10,192 nucleotides of DNA, taken from the NCBI GenBank assembly GCA_021785115.1, contig JAJYGO010000143.1:1-10192 (forward strand). The letters are read 5' to 3'. The position numbers and the translations under genes were made by a program. This document shows, in pieces, positions 1-6,989 of this stretch (position 1 is its first letter; every line of letters begins with the position of its first letter). Origin of the DNA: Chloroflexota bacterium (lineage in GTDB: Bacteria; Chloroflexota; Limnocylindria; Limnocylindrales; CSP1-4). Below the pieces are notes generated by a model. That model did no database searches. It was not told where the DNA came from and worked only from the letters and a program-made list of their open reading frames with translations.

Positions 1-1955
1 ACCCGCACCGGCTTCTCGGTGAAGAAGCCGCGCGCCTCCTCGACCGGCATCGCCAGGACCTCGACGATGTTCCGCCCGCGCAGCCGGTACTCGAGGACCT
101 CGTCGGTGTAGCGGCGGCCCTCGCACGCCTCGCACAGGCTGGCGACGTCGTACATGAACGCGAGGTCGGTGTAGATCATGCCCAGCCCGTTGCAGGCGGG
201 GCAGGCGCCCTCCGAGTTGGCGCTGAACAGCGAGGCCTTCACGCCGTTGGCGGCCGCGAACGCCTTGCGGATCGGGTCGAGGATGCCGGTGTAGGTGGCG
301 GGGTTGGAGCGGCGCGAGCCCCGGATCGCGGACTGGTCGATCAGGGTCACCGGCGGGTCGGTCCTGGGCAGGCAGCCGTGGATGAGGGAGCTCTTGCCGG
401 AGCCCGCCACGCCGGTCACCGCCACCAGCACGCCGGTCGGGACGTCCACCGAGACGTCGCGCAGGTTGTGCAGGCGCGCGTGCCGGATCGGGATGGAGCC
501 GTTCGGCGTTCGGGTCGCCGGCTTCACGGCCAGCCGGACGTCCAGGTGGCGGCCGGTGGCGGTCCCGGACCTGACGAGGCCGTCGACCGGCCCCTCGTAC
601 ACGATCGTCCCGCCGTGCGAGCCGGCGCCCGGGCCCATGTCCACCACGTGGTCGGCGACCCGGATCACCTCCGGGTCGTGCTCCACGACGAGCACCGTGT
701 TGCCCTTGTCGCGCAGGCGGCGCAGCAGGTCGTTCATCTGGTGGACGTCGTGCGCGTGGAGGCCGATCGTCGGCTCGTCGAAGATGTAGGTCACGTCGGT
801 CAGGCTCGAGCCGAGGTGGCGGACCATCCGCGTCCGCTGCGTCTCGCCGCCCGACAGCGTGGACGTCTCGCGGTCGAGCGAGAGGTAGCCCAGGCCGATG
901 GCCGCGAAGCTGTCCAGCAGCGCGGCGAGCTGGTTGAGCATCGGCGCGACGCCGGGCGCGTCGAGGCTGCGGATGAACGCCGCCAGGTCGCTGACCTGCA
1001 TCGCAGCGCAGTCGGCGATGCTCCGGCCCTCGATCAGCGAGGACCGGGCGAGGGCGTTGAGGCGGGTCCCGCCGCAGGACGGGCAGGGCCCGAAGGTGGC
1101 CGCGCGCTCGACGGCCGCCCGCACGCCAGGCTGCAGCGAGTCCGGGTCCTTGACCAGCCACTGCCGCCGGATCTTGTCGACCAGGCCCTCGTAGGTGATG
1201 TTGATGCCGTTGAACTTGATCCGCTGGTCGGGCCCGTACAGGAGGCGCTGCAGCTCCGCCTCGCTGTAGTCGCGGAGCTTCTTGGCCGGGTCGAACAGGC
1301 CCGACTCGGCGTACAGCCGCTGGTTCCACATCCCCACCCCGAAGCCCGGGAAGGTGATCGCGCCCTCGTCGAGGCTCTTGGACCGGTCCACCAGCGCGTC
1401 GGGGTCCACCGCCGAGACCCGGCCCAGGCCCTCGCACTCGGGGCACATCCCGCCGCTGATCTTGAGGTTCTTGACCTCGCGCTCGGCGTGGTCCTTGCCG
1501 CCCTTCTCCAGGGTGATCACGCCCTTGCCGCTACCCGCCGGGGTGTTGAACGAGAAGGCGCTGGCCGGCCCGACGTGCGGCTGGCCCAGGCGGCTGAAGA
1601 CGACCCGCAGCATCGCGTGGGCGTCGGTGGCGGTGCCCACCGTCGAGCGCGGGTTCGCGCCCATCGGCTCCTGGTCCACCACGATGGCCGTCGTCAGGCC
1701 CTCGAGCGAGTCCACGTCGGGCCGGGCCGGCGTGCCCATGAAGCTCTGGACGAAGGCCGTGTACGTCTCGTTGAGCAGCCGGCGCGACTCGGCGGCGATC
1801 GTCTCGTAGACCAGCGAGCTCTTGCCGGATCCCGACACCCCCGTGAACACCGTGAGGCGCCGCTTGGGGATGTCGAGGTTGACGTCCCGCAGGTTGTGCT
1901 CGTGGGCGCCGCGGACCTGGATCGCGCCCCAGGCGGAGGGCTGCTCGCTGGTCAT
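1..1955 (-). CDS. UvrA-like tandem ABC ATPase (short class, lacks UvrB-binding domain), C-terminus off window
   Basis: The 651 visible codons run from ATG 1955-1953, preceded by GGAG with a 6-nt gap. Two UvrA-type nucleotide-binding domains are visible. NBD1 has Walker A GVSGSGKSS (residues 39-47), signature LSGGE (367-371) and Walker B FDEPTIGLH (D393/E394). NBD2 has Walker A GVAGSGKSS (515-523); its signature and Walker B lie past the edge. A CPEC/CPSC pair in NBD1 and a CPAC/CEAC pair in NBD2 are the expected zinc modules. After PRSTVGT the chain passes almost directly to the FSFN segment, so the UvrB-interaction domain and its zinc finger are missing. That is the layout of short UvrA paralogues (UvrA2 / DrrC-type drug-resistance proteins), not of repair UvrA. 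Known family roles are DNA-lesion or intercalator tolerance. A role here in antibiotic or DNA-damage resistance is inference; the substrate is unknown. It is divergent from the peroxiredoxin gene. Confidence 0.93.
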   Translation of the reverse strand, partial: MTSEQPSAWGAIQVRGAHEHNLRDVNLDIPKRRLTVFTGVSGSGKSSLVYETIAAESRRLLNETYTAFVQSFMGTPARPDVDSLEGLTTAIVVDQEPMGANPRSTVGTATDAHAMLRVVFSRLGQPHVGPASAFSFNTPAGSGKGVITLEKGGKDHAEREVKNLKISGGMCPECEGLGRVSAVDPDALVDRSKSLDEGAITFPGFGVGMWNQRLYAESGLFDPAKKLRDYSEAELQRLLYGPDQRIKFNGINITYEGLVDKIRRQWLVKDPDSLQPGVRAAVERAATFGPCPSCGGTRLNALARSSLIEGRSIADCAAMQVSDLAAFIRSLDAPGVAPMLNQLAALLDSFAAIGLGYLSLDRETSTLSGGETQRTRMVRHLGSSLTDVTYIFDEPTIGLHAHDVHQMNDLLRRLRDKGNTVLVVEHDPEVIRVADHVVDMGPGAGSHGGTIVYEGPVDGLVRSGTATGRHLDVRLAVKPATRTPNGSIPIRHARLHNLRDVSVDVPTGVLVAVTGVAGSGKSSLIHGCLPRTDPPVTLIDQSAIRGSRRSNPATYTGILDPIRKAFAAANGVKASLFSANSEGACPACNGLGMIYTDLAFMYDVASLCEACEGRRYTDEVLEYRLRGRNIVEVLAMPVEEARGFFTEKPVR

Positions 1956-2327
1956 CGACGACTCCAGCTGTGCCTGCCGTGGACCGGCAGTGCGTGCCGA
2001 CCATCCTAGGGGCCGGCCGCCGCGGCGGCTTCTCCGAACCTGACCCGCCCGAGGGGCGCCTGCCGCTCCGCGTCGGGAGCCCCGGGCCCTCGGGCCGGTG
2101 ACCTGGGCACCGGCAGACGGTCCGTCCGGTCCTTGCGCGGCCCCGGCCCCGTCCCTAGCGTCGAGATGCAACGGCTCGCAACAAGCGCTGAGCGCCTGGG
2201 ATCTGCCGCAGTTGTGCGGCCGCCGAGGCCCCGCTCGGCGCCTGTCTCGCCGTGTCATCGCGATCGTGAGAGCGCTGGCGGCGGCCGTGGGGTCGCCACC
2301 GAAGAGGAAGGAGTCGCAGCAACCGTG
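1956..2327. promoter_or_regulatory. Divergent intergenic region between uvrA-like gene and peroxiredoxin gene
   Basis: No convincing ORF with its own ribosome binding site lies in these 370 bases. Three inverted repeats are visible. One is a 14-bp palindrome of GCC/GGC units at 2016-2029. The second has a 7-bp stem GCCGGTG/CACCGGC with a 7-nt loop at 2094-2114. The third has a 6-bp stem GCCGCA/TGCGGC with a 4-nt loop at 2205-2220. A weak plus-strand promoter-like pair is TTGCGC (2133-2138), 17 nt, TAGCGT (2156-2161). The peroxiredoxin ribosome binding site is GAGGAAGGAG at 2304-2313. Both divergent promoters must lie here; which repeats are operators cannot be decided from sequence. Confidence 0.4.
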
Positions 2328-2975
2328 ATGGAGACCGAGACCCGGCCGGCGGGCCTGCCCAGGCTGAACGAGCCGGCCCCCGCGTTCGAGGCCGTGACCA
2401 CCCAGGGGACGCTCACCCTGGAGGACTTCCAGGGCCGCTGGCTCATCCTGTTCTCGCACCCGGCCGACTTCACGCCGGTCTGCACGACCGAGTTCATGGC
2501 CTTCGCCGAGATCTACCCCGCCCTCCAGGAGCGGGGGACGGACCTGCTCGGCCTGTCCATCGACAGCGTCTTCTCGCACATCGCGTGGGTGCGCAACATC
2601 GAGGAGAAGACCGGGGTCCGGATCCCGTTCCCGATCATCGCCGACCTCAACAAGGAGGTCGCGTCCGCCTACGGCATGCTCATGCCCGGCGAGAGCAAGA
2701 CCGAGACCTCGCGCTGCGTCTTCTTCATCGACCCCAAGGGCGTCCTGCGGGCGATGATCTACTACCCGCTCTCCCTGGGGCGGAACATGCAGGAGATCCT
2801 GCGCGTCATCGACGCCCTCCAGACCGCCGACAAGCACGGTGTCGCGACCCCGGCCAACTGGAAGCCGGGGGACAAGGTCATCGTCCCGGCGCCCAACACG
2901 CAGGAGCTGGCCGAGGAGCGGGTGCAGGCCGGCTACGAGTGCGTCGACTGGTACCTGTGCAAGAAGGACCTCTAG
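2328..2975 (+). CDS. Peroxiredoxin, Prx6-type (AhpC/TSA family)
   Basis: This 215-aa protein should be a cytoplasmic thiol peroxidase that reduces hydrogen peroxide and organic hydroperoxides. The active site P45-x3-T49-x2-C52 sits in HPADFTPVC and carries the peroxidatic cysteine. A conserved arginine lies in TSRCVFF. The long C-terminal domain (APNTQELAEERVQAGYECVDWYLC) is typical of Prx6 proteins. It carries C205 and C211, spaced six residues apart as in archaeal Prx6 enzymes, where a C-terminal cysteine resolves the sulfenic acid. A two-cysteine mechanism is therefore likely. The tandem GTG (2325) ATG (2328) leaves the start uncertain by one codon; GAGGAAGGAG at 2304-2313 fits GTG spacing slightly better. 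The frame stays open upstream to 2133, but that part has no suitable ribosome binding site and no family similarity. It is followed after 4 nt by a small winged-helix gene, probably in one operon. Confidence 0.95.
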   Translation: METETRPAGLPRLNEPAPAFEAVTTQGTLTLEDFQGRWLILFSHPADFTPVCTTEFMAFAEIYPALQERGTDLLGLSIDSVFSHIAWVRNIEEKTGVRIPFPIIADLNKEVASAYGMLMPGESKTETSRCVFFIDPKGVLRAMIYYPLSLGRNMQEILRVIDALQTADKHGVATPANWKPGDKVIVPAPNTQELAEERVQAGYECVDWYLCKKDL

Positions 2976-2979
2976 TCCG

Positions 2980-3195
2980 ATGGCGTGCGTGAACCCCGAC
3001 GGCACGGTCAGCCCGTCCGCCAAGGCCATCCTGGCGGCGCTCGACCGTTCCGCGACGCCCGAGCAGGTCGCGGCCGACGCCAAGCTGCCCCTGTTCCGGG
3101 TCCGCAGTGCCCTGCGCGAGCTGGCGCAGGCGGGACTGGTCGAGGCGGCCGAGGGTGGCCACGCCCTGACGGAGGAAGGGCGCAAGCGGATCTGA
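2980..3195 (+). CDS. Small winged-helix-like protein (71 aa), coupled to peroxiredoxin
   Basis: The ATG is 4 nt after the peroxiredoxin stop, with AGAAGGA inside the upstream gene about 12 nt before it, so translational coupling is likely. The protein has the pattern of a winged helix: helix AKAILAAL, helix TPEQVAADAKL, a recognition-like helix FRVRSALRELAQAGLV, then a short wing EAAEGGHALTEEGRKRI. The segment 'LxELxxAGLVEAxxGGHALTEEG' is what MarR/ArsR-like domains show at recognition helix and wing. It is far shorter than a full MarR protein and has no partner domain. It has a single cysteine at residue 3. It may be a redox-linked DNA-binding regulator of the operon or only a structural wHTH module; no specific family is recognised. 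Confidence 0.75.
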   Translation: MACVNPDGTVSPSAKAILAALDRSATPEQVAADAKLPLFRVRSALRELAQAGLVEAAEGGHALTEEGRKRI

Positions 3196-3202
3196 CCCCA
3201 GA

Positions 3203-3232
3203 GGGGCGGACCGGTGTCCTCCGGCCCGCCCC
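3203..3232. terminator. Long GC hairpin between convergent genes
   Basis: GGGGCGG (3203-3209) pairs with CCGCCCC (3226-3232). Inside it CCGG (3211-3214) pairs with CCGG (3221-3224) around a 6-nt loop, leaving one A-C mismatch. It lies between the stop of the plus-strand winged-helix gene (3195) and the stop of the minus-strand PHP gene (3278), where a bidirectional terminator is expected. There is no T-tract, so it is not a canonical intrinsic terminator. Confidence 0.55.
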
Positions 3233-3277
3233 GCCCTGCGCCGGCCCGCCGACCGCGTTCGGCCCGCGCCGCGGACG

Positions 3278-3967
3278 TCAGTCCGCCGATCCACGCAGGA
3301 CGTCGCGCAGCGCCGCGCGGCGCCCCTCCGCCCACGTCTCGCGCGCCAGGATCGCCCGGAAGAGCGCCGGCGCGTCCCCGCCCGGGAACCCCGTCCGCCC
3401 GCGGCCGACGGCCTCCGCTCGATGGGCGTCCGACCCGCCGACGACCGCGTAGCCGCCGTCCCGGGCGAGACGCTCCACGCGCCGACGCCAGCGCGGCACC
3501 CACACGGCGACCGGGTTCACCGTCTCGAGCGCGTCCGGGCGGCAGCGCGGGTCGCCGTGGGCCAGGGCGAGCAGCCGTTCCGCCGTTGCCGCGCGCATGG
3601 GCGGCAGCAGGGGATGGGCGACGACCGCGAGCCCGCCCTGCTCGTGGACCGCCGCCACCGTCTCGTCGAGGGGCATCCCGGGCGGGACGCACGACGCCAG
3701 GCCGATCCCGACCAGATGGCCCTCGAGGGTGGCGATCTCCTCGCCCACGACCAGCTCCAGCGGCGAGCCGTCTTCGCGCGAGCGGGCCGCCAACTCCCGG
3801 GCGACGTCGATCCGGTCGTGGTCGGCGAGCACCGCGACCCGCAGCCCGCTTGCCCGGAGGGCGGCCACGATCGAAGCGGGGGTCGACGGCCGGGGGCTCC
3901 CGCGACGCGCATTGCCGCTGGGGTGGACATGGAGGTCGGCGTATCCGACCGGCGCGTTGGCGTGCAT
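3278..3967 (-). CDS. PHP-domain metal-dependent phosphoesterase
   Basis: This 229-aa protein carries the full set of PHP metal-ligand motifs: DLHVH (H13, H15), ADHD (D49, H50), GEEI followed by EGH (E76/E77, H84), VVAHP, and GSDAH near the C-terminus. The family hydrolyses phosphoester bonds with a trinuclear metal centre. Related short proteins of the YciV/RNase AM type act on 3',5'-nucleoside bisphosphates or short RNAs; histidinol-phosphatase is the other common activity. The substrate here cannot be told. The sequence opens directly with the DLHVH strand, so it is a stand-alone catalytic domain. The ATG at 3967-3965 was chosen because the HxH motif follows within 15 residues; no clear ribosome binding site precedes it. 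It converges with the winged-helix gene and diverges from the exported propeller gene. Confidence 0.88.
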   Translation of the reverse strand: MHANAPVGYADLHVHPSGNARRGSPRPSTPASIVAALRASGLRVAVLADHDRIDVARELAARSREDGSPLELVVGEEIATLEGHLVGIGLASCVPPGMPLDETVAAVHEQGGLAVVAHPLLPPMRAATAERLLALAHGDPRCRPDALETVNPVAVWVPRWRRRVERLARDGGYAVVGGSDAHRAEAVGRGRTGFPGGDAPALFRAILARETWAEGRRAALRDVLRGSAD

Positions 3968-4073
3968 CGCCGACGATGATCGCAGCGTTGATGCACGGGC
4001 AGGGCGCGGGGGCCCGACGGCCACCCGGTTGCCGGTTCCTCCCGCCCCGGAGGACGGCTCGGCGCCGTTGGTG

Positions 4074-4079
4074 TGTAAT
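4074..4079 (+). promoter_or_regulatory. Possible -10 element upstream of exported propeller gene
   Basis: TGTAAT matches the TATAAT consensus at five of six positions. It lies 69 nt before the ATG at 4149, in an otherwise extremely GC-rich spacer. No good -35 is present at the usual distance, so this is only a candidate. Confidence 0.3.
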
Positions 4080-4148
4080 GCAGGCCCGCGCACGCGACGG
4101 CCGCCCCCCGCGTCTCTGGAGGACCGTCGCCGATTGAGGAGGATCCGC

Positions 4149-5783
4149 ATGCAGGGATCCCGCATTTCCACGCCTCGGCGCCGCGCCGGCGTCGCCTTCG
4201 GCGCCGCCGTCCTCGTGCTCGCGCTGGCCGGAGGTCCAGCCATCGCCGGCGACGGCGGCAACGGCACCCAGCCCGTCGACTTCCTGCACAACAACCTGCA
4301 GGACGCCCCGGTCCCCGGTGCCGTGTTCGGCACCGCTCCCGCCGCCAAGATCGGCACGCCGATCTGCACGACCACCACGTCCGACGCCGCCAACGTGAAC
4401 ACCGACTGCGAGGGGACCGGCCCCCACAACGAGACGTCCATCGCGGTCAACCCGACCAACCCGCTGAACATGATCGGCGGGCTCAACGACTACCAGCTCG
4501 CGATCAACCCGGGCGGCCACGTGTCCGAGACCGTGCTGTCCCGCGCGCACGTCACGTTCGACGGCGGCAAGACCTGGACCACCTACCCGATCTACTCCAA
4601 CTCGACCTACCAGGGGACGGGCGATCCCTCGATCGCGTTCGACGCGACGGGCAACGCTTACTACGCGACGCTCGGCTTCCGCTTCGTGGGCCCGTACTTC
4701 GCGCAGAACCCCGACGTCGTGGTCCAGACGTCGAAGGACGGCGGCGTGACCTGGTCGCAGGCCCGCGTCGCGAGCGGCAGCGGCAACTCCACCAGCGTCG
4801 GCGACTCGCTCGACAAGGAGTACGTCGCGGCCTGGGGCGACGGCAACGCGATCGTGACCTGGGGCCTCTTCCGCCAGGGTCCGCACGGTGGCCTCCTGAG
4901 CGCCAGGATCTACGCGTCGGTCACCCACGACGCCGGCGCGACCTGGTCGATGCCGGCCCTGATCTCGGGATCGCTCGACCAGGCGTTCGTCGCCACGCCC
5001 ACGGTCGCTGCGGACGGCAGCATCTTCGTCTCGTTCCTCAACACGACGGACCTGAAGACCGGACGCGACGACGTGGAGGTCGTCAAGGTCAGCCCCGCCG
5101 ACGGGCATGCCCTCGCTGATCCGGTCAAGGTCGCGACGGCGATCGACGGCGCTACCGACTACCCGATCGCCTTCTACCGCCAGACCTACCAGGACAGCGC
5201 GTTCCGCTCCTGGGCGGCCGGCAACATCACCGCGGACCCGACGGACGCCAGCCACCTCGCGGTGGTCTGGTCGGACATGCGCGACAGCACGCTGCCGGCT
5301 CCGGCGGATCCCTACTCGGCGACGACCAACTCCGACATCGTCGTCAGCCAGAGCTTCGACGGCGGCAAGACCTGGTCCGAAGAACCGACCGCGCTGGCGA
5401 TCCCCAACGACCAGTTCATGCCGTGGGGCGCCTACGACGCCGGCGGCCTGCTGCGGATCGGCTTCTTCGACCGCTCCTACGACCCGGCCAACCACGCGTA
5501 CGGGTACACCCTCGCGACGGAGACGGCCCCGGGCTCGCTCGCGTTCACGACGCAGCAGGTGACCACGACGCTGTCCGACCCGACCCAGCACACCCGGTGG
5601 TTCTCCGGGACGACCCTCAACAAGGACTTCCCGAACCCGACCTCGTTCCTGGGCGACTACTCCAACATCGCCGTCGTCCCGGGCGGCGGGGTCGTCGCCT
5701 ACTGGACCGACATGCGGAATTCGGTGTCCTTCGCCGGGCGGACCGGCAGCGGCGAGGACGGGTACTTCGCGGCCATCCCCTGA
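4149..5783 (+). CDS. Exported Asp-box (BNR) beta-propeller protein, sialidase-like fold
   Basis: The 544-aa protein starts at ATG 4149, 6 nt after a strong GAGGAGG (4136-4142). A signal peptide is clear: RRR at 10-12, a hydrophobic core to about residue 28, and likely cleavage after AIA (residue 33). The body has four Asp boxes of the S/TxDxGxTW type, at residues about 135-143, 194-202, 258-266 and 401-409, the hallmark of BNR/sialidase-like six-bladed propellers. Two cysteines near the mature N-terminus (ICTTTTSDAANVNTDC) could form a disulfide. No sialidase RIP motif or arginine triad was recognised, so glycosidase activity is not claimed; many such actinobacterial proteins are annotated only as exo-alpha-sialidase-like. 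The role is probably extracellular carbohydrate binding or hydrolysis, which is inference. It is monocistronic, ending before an inverted repeat. Confidence 0.85.
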   Translation: MQGSRISTPRRRAGVAFGAAVLVLALAGGPAIAGDGGNGTQPVDFLHNNLQDAPVPGAVFGTAPAAKIGTPICTTTTSDAANVNTDCEGTGPHNETSIAVNPTNPLNMIGGLNDYQLAINPGGHVSETVLSRAHVTFDGGKTWTTYPIYSNSTYQGTGDPSIAFDATGNAYYATLGFRFVGPYFAQNPDVVVQTSKDGGVTWSQARVASGSGNSTSVGDSLDKEYVAAWGDGNAIVTWGLFRQGPHGGLLSARIYASVTHDAGATWSMPALISGSLDQAFVATPTVAADGSIFVSFLNTTDLKTGRDDVEVVKVSPADGHALADPVKVATAIDGATDYPIAFYRQTYQDSAFRSWAAGNITADPTDASHLAVVWSDMRDSTLPAPADPYSATTNSDIVVSQSFDGGKTWSEEPTALAIPNDQFMPWGAYDAGGLLRIGFFDRSYDPANHAYGYTLATETAPGSLAFTTQQVTTTLSDPTQHTRWFSGTTLNKDFPNPTSFLGDYSNIAVVPGGGVVAYWTDMRNSVSFAGRTGSGEDGYFAAIP

Positions 5784-5840
5784 GCCCAACGCCGGGCGGC
5801 GCCGCGCGCGAATGCCGGCGCCGCCCAGCGCTCGCGCACG

Positions 5841-5870
5841 CTGCCTGACCGGTAACGCCCGGTCAGGCAG
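5841..5870. terminator. Perfect 11-bp inverted repeat between convergent genes
   Basis: CTGCCTGACCG (5841-5851) pairs perfectly with CGGTCAGGCAG (5860-5870) around an 8-nt loop. It lies 57 nt after the stop of the exported protein and about 100 nt from the stop of the convergent PaiB-like gene, so it probably ends transcription in one or both directions. There is no T-tract. Confidence 0.65.
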
Positions 5871-5949
5871 GCCTCGCGCACCGCGAGACGGCGCCCTCCT
5901 CGTCACCGGAGCAGGGAAGGCGGCCGGGGACCGATCGGGCCCTCGCGCT

Positions 5950-5970
5950 CCCCGCGGGCGGCCCGCGGGG
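5950..5970. terminator. GC hairpin directly after the PaiB-like stop codon
   Basis: CCCCGCGGG (5950-5958) and CCCGCGGGG (5962-5970) are complementary with a 3-nt loop. It lies one base beyond the minus-strand stop (5974-5972). The position suits a terminator for that gene. The arms are near-palindromic themselves, so other pairings are possible. Confidence 0.4.
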
Positions 5971-5971
5971 C

Positions 5972-6622
5972 TCAGCGGCCTGGGTCGGCCCGGTAGGCCT
6001 CGGCGGCGGACATGGCGGCCGCGAGCGCGCGGTCATCGTCGGTCCCGGCCCCGAGGCCGGCGATCACGCCGCCCACGTCCGCGGCGCTGCGGTTCTGGCT
6101 CAGCTTCCACTTCGCCTCGACGCGGTCGATCTCGACCTCGATCCCGACGATTGCGCGCAGCTGGCCCGCGACGTAGGGCTCGGGCGCATCCGACACGGCC
6201 CACGGCTCCGCCCGGCCCTCCTCGTGCGCCCGTGTCAGCCGCTCGACGACGTCGCGCACCCAATCGGCGTCGTCATGGACTCTGAGCGTCCCGTGGACGG
6301 CGACGAGCACGTAGTTCCAGGTCGGCACGACCCGTCCGTGCTCGCGCTTCGCGGCATACCAGGCGGGGCTCACGTACCCGTCGGGGCCGTGGAGGAGGAC
6401 GAGCGCCTCGCGCCCGTCGGCGCCCCGCCACTGGGCGTTCGGCCGGGCGAGGTGGCCGAGCAGGGACCCGTGCGGTCCTCCCGACGGGTCGTGCAGGAAG
6501 GGGATCATCGACACGGTGAGCCCGCCCTCGCCGGCGGTCACGAGGTCGCCCGCGCGCGCGGCGCGGAGCAGCTCGGTGACGTGCTCCTCGCTGGGCGGCC
6601 CGTTGTGGGGCGGGATGTACAT
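5972..6622 (-). CDS. PaiB-family FMN-binding negative transcriptional regulator
   Basis: This 216-aa protein matches the PaiB family almost end to end: MYIPP at the start, GHLARPNAQW (56-65), GPDGYVSPAWYAAK (79-92), VVPTWNY (98-104), HEEGRAEPWAVSDAP and AKWKLSQNR (170-178). The family has a split-barrel flavin-binding fold. Bacillus PaiB is described as a negative regulator of sporulation and protease genes acting with the acetyltransferase PaiA; no paiA partner is present here. Direct DNA binding by this fold is not visible in the sequence, so an FMN- or heme-linked redox or degradation role is equally possible. The ATG at 6622-6620 was chosen because it opens the MYIP motif and is preceded by AGGA; the TTG at 6640 would place that ribosome binding site inside the gene. 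A 27-codon ORF lies 54 nt upstream on the same strand. Confidence 0.92.
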   Translation of the reverse strand: MYIPPHNGPPSEEHVTELLRAARAGDLVTAGEGGLTVSMIPFLHDPSGGPHGSLLGHLARPNAQWRGADGREALVLLHGPDGYVSPAWYAAKREHGRVVPTWNYVLVAVHGTLRVHDDADWVRDVVERLTRAHEEGRAEPWAVSDAPEPYVAGQLRAIVGIEVEIDRVEAKWKLSQNRSAADVGGVIAGLGAGTDDDRALAAAMSAAEAYRADPGR

Positions 6623-6676
6623 GCTCGCGGATCCTACCAACAGGTCCCCATTCGAGGTGGCAGCCGCCCCGCGAAG

Positions 6677-6760
6677 TCAGGCCTCGCGGTCGAACGGCTT
6701 CTCCACCCGGACGCCGTCGTCGGTGCCCGTGTCCAGCTCCTCGGACAGCCGGCAGCGCAT
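6677..6760 (-). CDS. Candidate 27-aa small protein or leader peptide upstream of PaiB-like gene
   Basis: The ATG (6760-6758) is preceded by GAGGGA with a 5-nt gap, and all 26 following sense codons end in G or C, like the real genes here. The peptide is acidic and starts MRCRLSEELDTG and ends EKPFDREA; it has no membrane segment. The stop is 54 nt before the paiB-like ATG, so it could be a leader peptide, an independent small protein, or the remnant of a longer gene cut by the tRNA-like insertion just upstream. The frame is open further upstream, but that part covers tRNA-like and repeat sequence. Confidence 0.45.
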   Translation of the reverse strand: MRCRLSEELDTGTDDGVRVEKPFDREA

Positions 6761-6787
6761 GGTCGTCCCTCGGGAGACGGAATCAAA

Positions 6788-6857
6788 TGGCGCGCCCGAC
6801 AGGATTCGCACGTGGGTGTACCCACTCGGGATTCCGGCTCGTTCCGATAGAGGGCGC
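6788..6857 (-). pseudogene. Degenerate tRNA-Arg 3' end (possible attachment-site remnant)
   Basis: On the minus strand 6814-6788 reads as a tRNA T-arm, acceptor and CCA end: GCGAATCCTGTCGGGCGCG then CCA. From memory, 25 of 27 bases match the 3' end of a bacterial tRNA-Arg(CCG). GCGCCC (6857-6852) could pair with GGGCGC (6798-6793) as an acceptor stem. The T-loop reads TGCGAAT instead of TTCGAAT, the 5' half of the T-stem does not pair, and the 70-nt span has no D-arm or anticodon arm. It therefore cannot be a working tRNA. Such 3' ends are classic integrase target sites. The stretch also holds a perfect short inverted repeat, GTGGGT/ACCCAC, at 6812-6825. Confidence 0.55.
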
Positions 6858-6861
6858 CGCC

Positions 6862-6929
6862 GAGTGGGAGGCCGGCTGCCTCCGGAGCGCGTAGCGACAG
6901 GATCCACTCGCACCGGGACTCCTGGCGGG
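6862..6929 (+). repeat. Structured direct repeat, copy A
   Basis: The first 35 bases (6862-6896) match 8345-8379 at 31 positions. The blocks CGCACCG (6909-6915) and TCCTGGCGGG (6920-6929) recur in the same order in copy B, with small indels between. A short hairpin GAGGC/GCCTC lies at 6868-6882, CGC-GTA-GCG at 6888-6896, and a further imperfect stem CCGGGAC/GTCCGG spans 6913-6939. The copy lies upstream of the first DUF4143 gene, in the same orientation as copy B. Confidence 0.7.
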
Positions 6930-6989
6930 CGGCGTCCGGACCGCAGACCAACGTTGCCAGGTGTCGGGGTGCTCGATTCGACCGATGCT

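Noticed and set aside
378..2009. 543-codon open frame on the plus strand
   Set aside because: It is antisense to the UvrA-like gene; its product is low-complexity R/A/G/V-rich and has no domain, as expected for a shadow frame in GC-rich DNA.
2016..2029. 14-bp GCC/GGC palindrome
   Set aside because: In DNA of this composition it is likely by chance, and it cannot form a hairpin loop of its own; it is mentioned only within the spacer entry.
2133..2327. N-terminal extension of the peroxiredoxin
   Set aside because: The added 65 residues have no family similarity and the ribosome binding site lies just before 2325/2328.
3214..4137. 307-codon plus-strand frame opposite the PHP gene
   Set aside because: Its product is almost entirely R, P, G, A and S, and the opposite strand has a complete PHP motif set.
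6877..6888. CTGCCTCCGGAG inside repeat copy A resembles the antisense of a tRNA-Arg(CCG) anticodon arm
   Set aside because: Copy B differs at exactly these bases and the order relative to the tRNA 3' end does not fit a tRNA, so chance is the simpler reading.
6795..6915. CGACAGGAT repeated at 6797-6805 and 6895-6903, each followed by a TCGCAC
   Set aside because: It is too short and imperfect to call a repeat; it is covered by the tRNA-like scar and repeat copy A.
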